From Acidobacteriaceae bacterium TAA 166 (lineage in GTDB: Bacteria; Acidobacteriota; Terriglobia; Terriglobales; Acidobacteriaceae), in the NCBI GenBank assembly GCA_000421065.1, contig ATWD01000001.1:1604001-1668000 (forward strand): DNA of 64,000 bases, written 5' to 3'. Position numbers and translations under genes: made by a program. Positions 24,565-32,888 of the stretch are shown here, one piece after another (position 1 is the first letter of the stretch; each line of letters begins with the position of its first letter). The notes under the pieces are model-generated. The model saw only the letters and a program-made list of their open reading frames with translations. It was not told where the DNA came from and ran no database searches.

Positions 24565-24861
24565 ATGATTAGCCTGTTCACAACTCAGCCTGACTGCGTC
24601 GACGGCCACGACCGCAGATCGTTTGTTCGTCGCCGCGCCATTTTTATCGTCCTGGCCTGGTTGCTCGCAACCGTCTTGAACCTCATTCTCGCCCACTATC
24701 TTCTGCCGATCGCTCTGGCGGATAGCCAACTCAGTTCGTTTCGCCTCTTCAAGTGGCAGTTCCTTGGCCTGGTCTGGCTTGGGAGCTTGCTCAATGTGTG
24801 GAGAAGCGCAATCACCGATCTGCTTCGCTTAGCAGTGGCTAACAAATCGCACCTTGGATAG
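24565..24861 (+). CDS. small membrane protein
   Basis: This encodes 98 residues with a basic N-terminal region, a membrane helix at about residues 29-50 (FIVLAWLLATVLNLILAHYL) and a second at about 66-80 (FLGLVWLGSLLNVW). AGGAGG at 24551-24556 supports the ATG. It is the first gene after a candidate promoter of the recurrent type. The function is unknown. Confidence 0.65.
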   Translation: MISLFTTQPDCVDGHDRRSFVRRRAIFIVLAWLLATVLNLILAHYLLPIALADSQLSSFRLFKWQFLGLVWLGSLLNVWRSAITDLLRLAVANKSHLG

Positions 24862-24960
24862 GTGAGCAGCCCTGCCGGGACAGCTGCGGAAGATCTCCGT
24901 TGCCCTTGCTTAGCTCACTCCACAGGACGCCGTCCTATCCCGTCCACCGAAAGGACCGAC

Positions 24961-25197
24961 ATGGACCTTATTACGAAGGCCGATACCGAGACTACGTGTG
25001 ATTCCTGCAACTGTCTCGTCCGTGAGGGTGACCGGATTCGGGAGGGGTATACCCAGGACTTAAATGGAGTTGAAATTCACGTCCTGACACTGTGCTCCGC
25101 ATGCGGAGAAGTCTGTGAGTGTACGAATCCATCGAACGACGGCAATGGAGCCTGCACCCACTGTGGGCGTCCTCTCCCATTTGGGGACTGCATTTGA
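24961..25197 (+). CDS. small cysteine-rich zinc-ribbon protein
   Basis: This encodes 78 residues with CDSC, CSAC, CEC and CTHC pairs, enough to bind two zinc ions. The ATG at 24961 follows GAAAGGA; the frame is open to a GTG at 24862, but without a good ribosome site. It is one of several small zinc-binding proteins on the element. The function is unknown. Confidence 0.65.
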   Translation: MDLITKADTETTCDSCNCLVREGDRIREGYTQDLNGVEIHVLTLCSACGEVCECTNPSNDGNGACTHCGRPLPFGDCI

Positions 25198-25357
25198 TCT
25201 CACTACCTGGTGACGCCGTTGCCTCCTCATGGACGTCCAGCCGGCTTCCGATCTTCCTGGGGCGTTGAGTTTCCGCGAAAACCGGCATCCCGTCGTGCTC
25301 CCGGATGTTTACGCATGCCAAGCGCCATCAAGAGGTTACGGCCATCCGACTGAAAAT

Positions 25358-25386
25358 TTGACCGAGATTTCGAACCACGCTACAAC
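25358..25386 (+). promoter_or_regulatory. candidate promoter before the primase gene
   Basis: TTGACC at 25358-25363, a 17-base spacer and TACAAC at 25381-25386, 26 bases before the primase ATG. The flank GAAAATTTGACCGAG matches the sites at 621, 5242 and 24431. Confidence 0.6.
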
Positions 25387-25412
25387 AACACAACTCGCGG
25401 AGGGATGCAGCC

Positions 25413-26411
25413 ATGAGCCAGGAAGCGACGCAGACGATCCTCTGGACGCCGCCCCGTGAAAAGCCACCTGTGCTGCCGGTGACGGACCAGAACATCACTG
25501 ACTACTGGAATCTCTTCGTGAACAGGAGAGCCTACACCCGGCAATCGGATCGTCCTTCTCCCAAAACGCACAAGTTTTACTACTACCCGCCCCGCGACCG
25601 GAGGACGCAAGAGCGGGTCCCACTGGATCGAGATGCCGTGCGCCGGCATCTTGCCGGATGGCAGACGATCGGGCTCTACGCGATTCAGCCGGAGACACAA
25701 CTCTGCAAGTGGATCGCAATCGATGCGGACTATGACCATGCCCACCATGATCTGAAAGGACTGAAGGACGAACTCCGCGAAGACGGGGTCGAAGCACTGG
25801 AAGAATCATCGCGGCGCGGAGAACACCTCTGGATACTCTGTGCTGAGCCTCTTCCGGCGCGCGAGTCCAAGATCTACATCTACAACCTGGCACTACGGAT
25901 CGGTGTCCCGATTCGCCGCAATGGCGAATCGGAGGGGATCGAGGTCTTCCCTCGTCAGGAAGAACTCGCCCCGGGAAAGTTCGGGAACCAAATGCGCGGG
26001 CCGCTCGGTGTGCATCGCGCCACGCTTCGACGCTATTGGTTTTATGACGCAGCGCCTTCTCTTGATGAACAGCTCGCTCTGTTGAAGTCGGTCAAGAAAC
26101 TCACTGCGGAGCAATTGCACCGATTCACGGACGGGATGACCCTACCGGAAGAGTTTGCGCGACCGCAGATCGAGCCAGTGGCGTATACGCCGAACGGGAG
26201 AGAATTCCGAATTCTCGACTACGTCACGATCACCGAAAAAGAGAGTTCGGACTACCGTGCCCGATGTCCGTCGTGTGGCCCGGAGCGCGATCCCAAGGCT
26301 CGTCACCTTGCTGTTTCGATCGCCGAACCGTGGAAGTACCGCTGCTGGATCGGCTGTACGAAAGAGATGATTCGGGCGGCTGTCGGCCGCCCCATCCGCG
26401 AAAGGACGTGA
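25413..26411 (+). CDS. archaeo-eukaryotic-type primase (TOTE-like AEP domain)
   Basis: The 332-residue protein carries the marks of an archaeo-eukaryotic primase, which makes primers for DNA synthesis. WIAIDADYD gives the metal-binding D104-x-D106, SSRRGEHLWIL gives the S-x-H element with His138, and IEVFPRQEEL followed by KFGNQMRGPLG resembles the third block of TOTE-system primases. The C-terminus has C285-x2-C288 and C311-x3-C315, a likely zinc site. The third acidic position is Glu177 rather than Asp. It heads a group that includes a gp3-like protein and a nuclease. Confidence 0.7.
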   Translation: MSQEATQTILWTPPREKPPVLPVTDQNITDYWNLFVNRRAYTRQSDRPSPKTHKFYYYPPRDRRTQERVPLDRDAVRRHLAGWQTIGLYAIQPETQLCKWIAIDADYDHAHHDLKGLKDELREDGVEALEESSRRGEHLWILCAEPLPARESKIYIYNLALRIGVPIRRNGESEGIEVFPRQEELAPGKFGNQMRGPLGVHRATLRRYWFYDAAPSLDEQLALLKSVKKLTAEQLHRFTDGMTLPEEFARPQIEPVAYTPNGREFRILDYVTITEKESSDYRARCPSCGPERDPKARHLAVSIAEPWKYRCWIGCTKEMIRAAVGRPIRERT

Positions 26412-26413
26412 CC

Positions 26414-26644
26414 GTGCATTCTATTGATCCCGAGAAACGCTTCCACAAGTACATCCACGTTGACGCCGTGCTGAAACATGCCCCAACAGAGCAGACGGGG
26501 CCTGTCCTCTCATGGCCACAGCACAGTGAATCGGTTGGCAGGCTCATCGAGCATGTGAACCGGACACAGAGCAAGAAATGGAGAGAATATGCCAAAACCA
26601 ACTCCCGCCGAAATCGTGGCCCGTCGCGGGCTAGCACTGCCTGA
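26414..26644 (+). CDS. small hypothetical protein, GTG start
   Basis: This encodes 76 residues, starting at a GTG 7 bases after AAAGGA and 2 bases after the primase stop. It contains DPEKRFHKYIHVDAVLK and a basic C-terminus (RTQSKKWREYAKTNSRRNRG). The last 56 bases overlap the next gene in another frame. The tight spacing supports a real gene, but nothing identifies its role. Confidence 0.5.
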   Translation: MHSIDPEKRFHKYIHVDAVLKHAPTEQTGPVLSWPQHSESVGRLIEHVNRTQSKKWREYAKTNSRRNRGPSRASTA

Positions 26645-27233
26645 GCGCACTCGATCCCACCTGCGCGAACTGGGGATCTGGTGCGATCCGAGCCTCTCGA
26701 TCGAGCGAAAATCCAGTAGCGGCGACTGGTTTATCCGCGGCAAGGAGTCGGGTGGCGCTGTAGCGGAGATCGGACGCTACGTTGGTTTCTGTCGTGAAGG
26801 TGGAGAGATGCTGCCTTGGCTCTATCGCGTGAAGAACTTCATGCCGAATGGAGTTCACGCAGTTTTTCTTGCAGCCGACCCGGTCGTCCGCCTGGAACTC
26901 TATCGATACGAAACCTCCTACGACCTGTTGATCACCCGGCACTGGTTGCATCGGGACAAAGAACCTGAAAGGCCCAAGCTCTGGAATGAGACCTTGTTCG
27001 CTGCGCGGTACGGAGTCATCGAACTTGAACTCTGGGGCAAGGATAAGCGGTTTCGCGGCGGCACTGCGCCCCGTTTCATGGGAAGAAACGGAGACGAGAT
27101 TCTGATTCCGGAGCCGTACAAGCAGTCGATCTTCAAGATGGTAGAGGCGGTCACGGACATCGGCTGCCGCCAACCCCATCTGCTTCATGAGCCGGAATAC
27201 CAGCCGGCCCCTAAAGAAGCCCTCCCGGTATAG
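26589..27233 (+). CDS. hypothetical protein
   Basis: This encodes 214 residues. The middle is rich in aromatic and charged residues (LLITRHWLHRDKEPERP, GVIELELWGKDKRFRGG), which suggests a soluble mixed alpha/beta fold. It overlaps the preceding small gene. No known motif was found. It lies between the primase and the gp3-like/nuclease pair and may share their DNA-related context. Confidence 0.6.
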   Translation: MPKPTPAEIVARRGLALPERTRSHLRELGIWCDPSLSIERKSSSGDWFIRGKESGGAVAEIGRYVGFCREGGEMLPWLYRVKNFMPNGVHAVFLAADPVVRLELYRYETSYDLLITRHWLHRDKEPERPKLWNETLFAARYGVIELELWGKDKRFRGGTAPRFMGRNGDEILIPEPYKQSIFKMVEAVTDIGCRQPHLLHEPEYQPAPKEALPV

Positions 27234-27318
27234 ACCGGGCGTGCTCGCCAGTTTCGGCGCCGGCGATGATTGTCCGGCGTCGGCGCTCTGCTGTGCCTGA
27301 TAAACACTGGAGGACTTT

Positions 27319-27549
27319 ATGGGAATCTCTGCAAGGAGGCTGCGCTCGCTCCAGCGGGCGTACGACTCTGCCCACGACCTCGCTTTTGACCGGACAAAGC
27401 GTCCGATCCCGACGCGGTCCTTTCCGCCCAATCCGCAGCATGCTGGAAACCCGGCATCAATCGCTTCTTCGAAGCCCCGGATCGAGGTACTCGACGAACG
27501 GTTTCGAGCCGCTATTCAAAAAGAGTTTGCGAAGCTCGGCTTGAACTGA
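27319..27549 (+). CDS. small basic hypothetical protein
   Basis: This encodes 76 residues with the basic start GISARRLRSLQRAYDSAHDL and a short C-terminal helix (DERFRAAIQKEFAKLGL). GGAGGA 6 bases before the ATG gives a strong start. The function is unknown; the charge would suit DNA or RNA contact. Confidence 0.55.
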   Translation: MGISARRLRSLQRAYDSAHDLAFDRTKRPIPTRSFPPNPQHAGNPASIASSKPRIEVLDERFRAAIQKEFAKLGLN

Positions 27550-27677
27550 CATCGCGCCTGACCTTCCACACACCGGTGTCCTCGTTCTCGGACCGGACAC
27601 TGGCGGCGAGGTTCCGCCATCCCGCCGTTCCCGCACGGCACCCCAACCTTGAATCCCCCGCAATCCTGGAGACTGCT

Positions 27678-28856
27678 ATGCCTATCGTTGGCCTCACCCA
27701 TCGACCGGATGGGACGGCGATGTTGCGCCGTTCCGTGACCACCAAACTTGCCATCGGCCTCCCACCGGACGCCAACAGCGACCACCCACAACAGCTCGAT
27801 CATTTCATCTTTCAGCGTAAGTCCCAGCGCGGCTCCGGCCTCAGCGCCGACGTCATCTGGGAGATCGACCCGGAGAAGACCGAGCACTTCGGAAAGACCT
27901 GCCGTGAGGTGGGCATCCTTCTCCTCGACGACGAGCCGGATCTGATCTTTCGCACCGAGTACGCCTGGTGGACCAAAACCCAGAAGCAGTGCTGGGGAAA
28001 TGGCGAAACCGCGACGCGGCGCACTGCCGAGAATCCCCGCGGCGAAGACTGGGAGCCATGCGCCAACGATGGCTGCCTGGATCTGGAGGACGAACGCTGC
28101 CGCCCGTCCGGCGATCTGTACTTTCTGCTGGCGGACTATCCGACGCTGGGCACGATCTGCAAGCTTCACACGTCGAGCTATCAGTCGATTCGTGAGATCT
28201 ATACGGCGCTCGACGATATCCGCAATGTTACCGGCGGCCGCCTCAAAGGCCTTCGTCTGAAGCTCTTCGTCCGGGCGGAGAAGAACACGTATACGGACAA
28301 GAAACGGGGCGGCCGTATGAGCGGCACCAAGCACGTCCTTGGCCTCGAACTGATGACAAGCGGTGCAAAGCAACTCATGGGACCGATCATCGAGGCCGTC
28401 GATGCCTTTCAACCTGTGCGCCAGCAGCTTGCAGGCCAGAAGGTCCAGATCGATGATCCGGAAGCGGAGCAGGCTCCCGCGATGGCGGCCGAGTTCTATC
28501 CGGTGTCGGAGATCAAAGCTGCCCCCGCAGCCAATGGCCACGCGGCAACTCACACCGATCAGCAGGAAGGTGCAGCGACCCGCGAACTCAAGGACCGCAT
28601 CGAGACAGCCTTTGCGGATCTAAGGGTCACGACCGCCCGACGTCAGGCGCTCCTGGAACAGCATGGCAGCGACTTTGCCGGTCTTCTGGACCGCCTCACG
28701 CGGGAGATCGCGCGACGCAACTCGGCCCCGCAGCCGGCTCCGAGTTCGTCTGATCGATCAGAACAACCGGCACGGACCGGGAGGAACGGCGGAAACGGGA
28801 ATCACCGCAATGGCGCGCAGACCAACGCGCATGCCGGAACGGGCAGGAGGCAGTGA
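27678..28856 (+). CDS. phage gp3-like protein (possible recombination-directionality-factor relative)
   Basis: The 392-residue protein has a central region (about 130-210) reading DLYFLLADYPTLGTICKL, then HTSSYQSIREIYTALDDIRN, GGRLKGLRLKLFVRAEK and LGLELM. This pattern resembles the gp3-like family that includes the phiC31 recombination directionality factor. A basic, Gly/Asn-rich disordered tail follows. It overlaps the nuclease gene (TGATG), a pairing that suggests joint action on DNA. The family match is from memory and should be treated as tentative. Confidence 0.45.
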   Translation: MPIVGLTHRPDGTAMLRRSVTTKLAIGLPPDANSDHPQQLDHFIFQRKSQRGSGLSADVIWEIDPEKTEHFGKTCREVGILLLDDEPDLIFRTEYAWWTKTQKQCWGNGETATRRTAENPRGEDWEPCANDGCLDLEDERCRPSGDLYFLLADYPTLGTICKLHTSSYQSIREIYTALDDIRNVTGGRLKGLRLKLFVRAEKNTYTDKKRGGRMSGTKHVLGLELMTSGAKQLMGPIIEAVDAFQPVRQQLAGQKVQIDDPEAEQAPAMAAEFYPVSEIKAAPAANGHAATHTDQQEGAATRELKDRIETAFADLRVTTARRQALLEQHGSDFAGLLDRLTREIARRNSAPQPAPSSSDRSEQPARTGRNGGNGNHRNGAQTNAHAGTGRRQ

Positions 28857-30073
28857 TGGATGACTCTCTGGTCCAGCTTCAGCCGTTGTCACAATCCCGT
28901 TACGAGCAGATGGCATGCGGTTTCGGATATCGCGCGGTCCATGTTCATAGCGTGGACCGCGCAGGCAGCATCTGGTCGGACGCAGGGAATGAAGTTCACC
29001 ACGTGCTGTCCGTATACATCGAGCACCTGGCGGAGACCCGCCAGCCCACCGACGTCGAGTACTTCGACATCCTTGCCACGGGCGTTCGGCCCGAGTCGAG
29101 GGACGGTCTGGATCGTGCCCGTAACTCACTCGTTGTCGACCCTGACAAGATTCTCGGCACCGAACAGTACATCGGACTGGACAAGAATTTTGCTCTGGTT
29201 GTGATGGAGAGAGTGCAGGGCGGACACCGCACTAGTAGCGATCCCAAAATCGAATATGAGGGCACGCTCGACCTGATTGTTCTGCCCGCGCCGACCGAGG
29301 CGGAGATCTCGGACTGGAAGAACCACTTCTTCATCGCCGCCCCCGACACCTTCCAGGTTCACTTTTATCCTCTACTGCTTTTCTGCGCGCTGCCCAGTCT
29401 CGAAGTCATTCACTTCCGTCTGGAGTATCTACGCTGGGGTGTGGGTCGCAGCGTCACGTTTACACGAAGCGACGTGCCGCGACTCAAGAAGATGGCAACT
29501 CTCGCGCGTAGCCGCCAGCGCAAGCTGACCCTCCTCACTAAGGAACCGAAGCCGACCCCGCATAAGGGATGCATGTACTGCCCGTTGCTGTTGGGTGGTT
29601 GCCCGATGGAGAAGGTCAATCCCTATGCCCGACTGTCGCCGGAGGAGCGCCTTCGCTATCAGCTCTATCTTGATGCTGCGCGAGAGACCAATCTGACCCT
29701 TCTTAAGGAATGGGCCGAGGAGAAACCAATCTCAATACAAGATGAAAATCGCATCACGTATACGGCCAACTTCGTCCCGCGATCCCGCACCAGCTATACG
29801 CTCGACAATACGCTGCCGATCCTGGACGCATGGGACAAGGAGCATCCCGACGACCAACTTCGCCCCCAACTGCTGATCGGGGCCTCCGAGTTGAACAGCC
29901 TCGCGAAGGCGACCAGGAAGCGTCCGGGACTGGCGACGGGACTCAGCAACGTCGCCATGATAACCCCGTCCAGTGAATTTCAAATCACGCGGGAGGCCCT
30001 GCGGCCTGTTGCCCCGAGAAACGATCTGCAAAAGCTCGTAAGGTCACGGCGTAGCAACCCGTACAGATTGTGA
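28856..30073 (+). CDS. PD-(D/E)XK nuclease with Cas4/AddB-type cysteine cluster
   Basis: The 405-residue protein has the layout of Fe-S nucleases. A first cysteine lies in MACGFGY (Cys21), then the core EGTLDLIVL (Asp139), DWKNH (Asp153, Lys155) and TFQVHFYPLLLF. Three late cysteines follow in KGCMYCPLLLGGCPM (Cys239, Cys242, Cys249). This one-plus-three arrangement is typical for 4Fe-4S Cas4/AddB-like exonucleases. The start ATG overlaps the gp3-like stop. It may process ends of transferred or recombining DNA. Confidence 0.7.
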   Translation: MDDSLVQLQPLSQSRYEQMACGFGYRAVHVHSVDRAGSIWSDAGNEVHHVLSVYIEHLAETRQPTDVEYFDILATGVRPESRDGLDRARNSLVVDPDKILGTEQYIGLDKNFALVVMERVQGGHRTSSDPKIEYEGTLDLIVLPAPTEAEISDWKNHFFIAAPDTFQVHFYPLLLFCALPSLEVIHFRLEYLRWGVGRSVTFTRSDVPRLKKMATLARSRQRKLTLLTKEPKPTPHKGCMYCPLLLGGCPMEKVNPYARLSPEERLRYQLYLDAARETNLTLLKEWAEEKPISIQDENRITYTANFVPRSRTSYTLDNTLPILDAWDKEHPDDQLRPQLLIGASELNSLAKATRKRPGLATGLSNVAMITPSSEFQITREALRPVAPRNDLQKLVRSRRSNPYRL

Positions 30074-30120
30074 TCGTTCGGGCCGCAATCGAAAGCCGAT
30101 AACAACTCATGGGAGGAGTC

Positions 30121-30645
30121 ATGGAAAAGACTGCCGAAGACCTGCGGATGGAGTTTGGATACTGGGGAAACCATCCGCACTACACCGCTCAGGAATGGCA
30201 AGCTGAGACACGCGACGGCAATACTCGCCTCGGCTATTGGGAGTGGGTCGCCACCCTGCTGAACGGAGACAGCGAGGCAGACGTTGCCGCAATACCAACA
30301 TTTACGGTTGCTGACGTGGATCGTCTACTTGGATTATGCGATCAATTCCTCGACGAGTGGTCTGAAGATGCTGTCCAGTCCGGATCCCGCGACCTCGAAT
30401 ACGAAGCTCGGCGAGCAGAATGGACAGCGATGCGGCCCTTGCTCGCTTCTGCGCCAAGGCTTCTCAACAGCTTGCAAGCGATCATTGAAATTGCCTGCAC
30501 CTCGGCAGAACCCGGGTCCAGCTATTGTGCCGCCATCGCACGAAAAGCCATCGCCGAACTAGGCGCACAGCAGGGTATTGCAACTTCAGCAACATCCAGT
30601 GCAACCGATCTCGCCGCGAAGCGCGGTGATACAGGAGGTGCGTGA
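30121..30645 (+). CDS. hypothetical protein
   Basis: This encodes 174 mostly helical residues with a tryptophan-rich start (FGYWGNHPHYTAQEWQAE) and an acidic middle (LCDQFLDEWSEDAVQ). GGAGGA 3 bases upstream of the ATG selects this start over an in-frame ATG at 30109. It overlaps the next gene by one base. No family is recognised. Confidence 0.6.
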   Translation: MEKTAEDLRMEFGYWGNHPHYTAQEWQAETRDGNTRLGYWEWVATLLNGDSEADVAAIPTFTVADVDRLLGLCDQFLDEWSEDAVQSGSRDLEYEARRAEWTAMRPLLASAPRLLNSLQAIIEIACTSAEPGSSYCAAIARKAIAELGAQQGIATSATSSATDLAAKRGDTGGA

Positions 30646-31100
30646 TGGCCATGTGGAAGAGAGGAAGTCTCAAGGTGCGGATGACCGCGCACGGACCGGG
30701 TGACGCCTTGATTCACTTACAGCTTGAATCGGCGAACGAGGCGCTTCCAAGCAGTGATTTCCACTCCCTCATTGCATGGTTTGACCGAGAGGGATCGCGG
30801 CTTGCACAAAGGGCATCGATCAAAGGTAAGAAACACCCTCCCATCTTCGCTTTAGGTGAGATCGTGGCAACCAGCGGGGAAAATCTCAACCTGCTCGAGT
30901 TTGGAATGAAGGATGTCTATGTGCGGGTTGTGAGCCTCCGTCCGTTGAGGGTCGAGGATCGAAATGGCAAAGTATGGTCCATCGGTTTGGGCCTCAGCCT
31001 CAGAAAGCTCACGCTGGAGGAAGAGGATCGCCTAAGTCATGGACGAATAGTCCCGGATAGATTCCCGCTGTCTCTCTCCTCGATAGCTCGAAGGAACTAG
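30645..31100 (+). CDS. hypothetical protein
   Basis: This encodes 151 residues. AGGAGG at 30633-30638 supports the ATG at 30645, which overlaps the previous stop. Beta-like segments include GDALIHLQLES, LLEFGMKDVYVRVVSLRPL and VWSIGLGLSLRKL. The function is unknown. Confidence 0.6.
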   Translation: MAMWKRGSLKVRMTAHGPGDALIHLQLESANEALPSSDFHSLIAWFDREGSRLAQRASIKGKKHPPIFALGEIVATSGENLNLLEFGMKDVYVRVVSLRPLRVEDRNGKVWSIGLGLSLRKLTLEEEDRLSHGRIVPDRFPLSLSSIARRN

Positions 31101-31101
31101 A

Positions 31102-31173
31102 GCTTCCTCTCATCCTTTGTCGAAAGGATCAGCGTCCATCGGCGGGGCTGAATCCTGCCTAACGAGAGGAAGC
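31102..31173 (+). promoter_or_regulatory. structured leader that can sequester the ribosome site of the PcfJ-like gene
   Basis: GCTTCCTCTC at 31102-31111 is perfectly complementary to GAGAGGAAGC at 31164-31173, which includes the Shine-Dalgarno sequence and ends one base before the ATG. Inside, ATCCTTT-GTCG-AAAGGAT at 31112-31129 forms a perfect 7-bp hairpin directly stacked on the outer stem. CAGC at 31130 and GCTG near 31147 allow a third helix. This looks like a three-way junction that closes translation. Confidence 0.65.
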
Positions 31174-31174
31174 C

Positions 31175-32554
31175 ATGCATCTTGGAAACAGGTTGTACAC
31201 GCTTGCGCAAAGTGGCAAGGCTATCAAGTTCCTCGGCGGGAAGACATTCCTGACGTGGGTTCTTCAAGGCCCTTATACCGGCGTCTGGACGTACAGACGC
31301 AACCAGACCTGCTACTTCATACCATCCCTGTACAAGGAAGTGGTGAGAGGAGAGAAGGGCGGCTTCAGAACCAACGTTCGTCTGCATGGCTGGTGGAATT
31401 TGCATCCGGGTAATCCCAAACGGATGAATACCCTGGAGGCCGTTCTCTACACGGAACTGCATTCCGATTGGTTTCTGCAGCGCGAAGAAGAGATCGACCG
31501 CATCTATGACAAACTTCACCAACAATCCAGAAAGTTCGGCACGAACAACTGGACTCCTGACCCGACCAAAGGCATCCTTCGCCTGCTGTACGGAATTGCC
31601 CACCCTGATCTGATGGATGAGTTCACGCATCGATTCTCGAGCTTTTACCACAAGATCACCTGGCTGGTTGCGGTGCATGGCCTCATCGAAAGCATTGGGA
31701 CAAGAAAGCGTCAACGTTTCCTTGTTCATGTGCTCCAACACGGACCTAAGGTTGCTCTTCGCAGGAGTTTTCCGCGCACTCATCGGCGGCTCCTCAACGA
31801 AGTCGTACAAGTTTCAGATCCCGATGTGTTCCTCAACGCCCGCTTGCTCTCGATGGCGCACAAAAGTATTTCGCTGGATACGCTGAACGAGGCCAGCAGT
31901 ATGCATTCGTGCGACGAAGGCACCCTGCCGTTCCTGGTTCAACTGGGATCAAAACATGGCAAAGAAGGCCTTTCCGCCTATGCGAGCTACGTGCAGGAGC
32001 GCAGCCGCGCCGTTGAAGCGGGGCTCGCCGTCGATTATCCGGTTGAGCATATGGCTGCCGTTACGACCTACAAGAAGTGGCACGATCGCGTCGCCCGACG
32101 ATTGGCTGATTACTTCGAGGTGAAACATGCTGCGGAGTTCAAGCTGATCGAGCAGAAGCATCGAGCCCATTGGGAACCGTGGCCATTCCAAGGATTTCGA
32201 CCGCTGTTGTCGTATTCCGATTTCAAGAACGAGCACTTCAGCATGCACCACTGTATCGATTCGTATTTCACCAACACTGCTGCCATGTACGCCCACGTGG
32301 AGAATGACGGCGAACACGCTACCGTCGAATTCAGCCAACGGAGGATCCTGCAACTGAGAGGACACTGCAACGCTGCTCCTTCTGCGGGGATGAGGTCCTT
32401 CGTAAGTTCCAGCCTGGCGCCGTATTACAGAGACGCCCGGCCGGACGTATCCTGCGACCTCGAAGGCGACATTCCATTCGACAACCCATTTCCCGGCGCC
32501 GCTTATATGCTGCCGTACCATGGCGCTGCCGACTTCGGAGAGATCCCGTTCTGA
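31175..32554 (+). CDS. PcfJ-like protein
   Basis: The C-terminal part carries the PcfJ-family signature. MHHCIDSYF starts at residue 357, a short loop follows, then ATVEFSQRRILQLRGHCN, corresponding to the G-H-C-v...T-i-E...Q-x-r-G-x-x-N pattern. PcfJ proteins are found on conjugative plasmids and phages; their function is not settled. The 459-residue protein has a helical N-terminal region. Translation may be controlled by the leader hairpin upstream. Confidence 0.65.
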   Translation: MHLGNRLYTLAQSGKAIKFLGGKTFLTWVLQGPYTGVWTYRRNQTCYFIPSLYKEVVRGEKGGFRTNVRLHGWWNLHPGNPKRMNTLEAVLYTELHSDWFLQREEEIDRIYDKLHQQSRKFGTNNWTPDPTKGILRLLYGIAHPDLMDEFTHRFSSFYHKITWLVAVHGLIESIGTRKRQRFLVHVLQHGPKVALRRSFPRTHRRLLNEVVQVSDPDVFLNARLLSMAHKSISLDTLNEASSMHSCDEGTLPFLVQLGSKHGKEGLSAYASYVQERSRAVEAGLAVDYPVEHMAAVTTYKKWHDRVARRLADYFEVKHAAEFKLIEQKHRAHWEPWPFQGFRPLLSYSDFKNEHFSMHHCIDSYFTNTAAMYAHVENDGEHATVEFSQRRILQLRGHCNAAPSAGMRSFVSSSLAPYYRDARPDVSCDLEGDIPFDNPFPGAAYMLPYHGAADFGEIPF

Positions 32555-32888
32555 AATGACCACCAACCGGCCTGGAGGAGCGCTGCGAGTGCTCCCGCTC
32601 TTCTGAACTGACGCGCGGTGCAAGGCCTCTTCGCTTAGCACCCCTCGCTCCCCACTGGCACCGTCCTCCCCAGGATGCTTTGATCGGGCGATCATCTCGG
32701 CTAAACCCATAACCGCATATCCGCATACGCACATAAAGATAGTTGGCCGAATGAGCGCCTCTCTTGGGTTCCTGCCGGAGAGATCTCGCCCACACGTCCC
32801 TAGATCCCAGTTTCACCAACTGACCTCCCTAGCCGCAGGGACTGCGGCGAGGAATTGCATTCACTCTGACAACCTGCAGGAGGAATAC
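32555..32888. other. non-coding gap before the ligase gene
   Basis: No gene is seen in these 334 bases. There is a hairpin near 32573 (GGAGCGCT-GCG-AGTGCTCC, with one G-T pair) and three copies of a CGCATA-like word at about 32711-32732. The ligase frame is open through part of the gap, but the ribosome site AGGAGGAA places the start at 32889. Confidence 0.6.
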
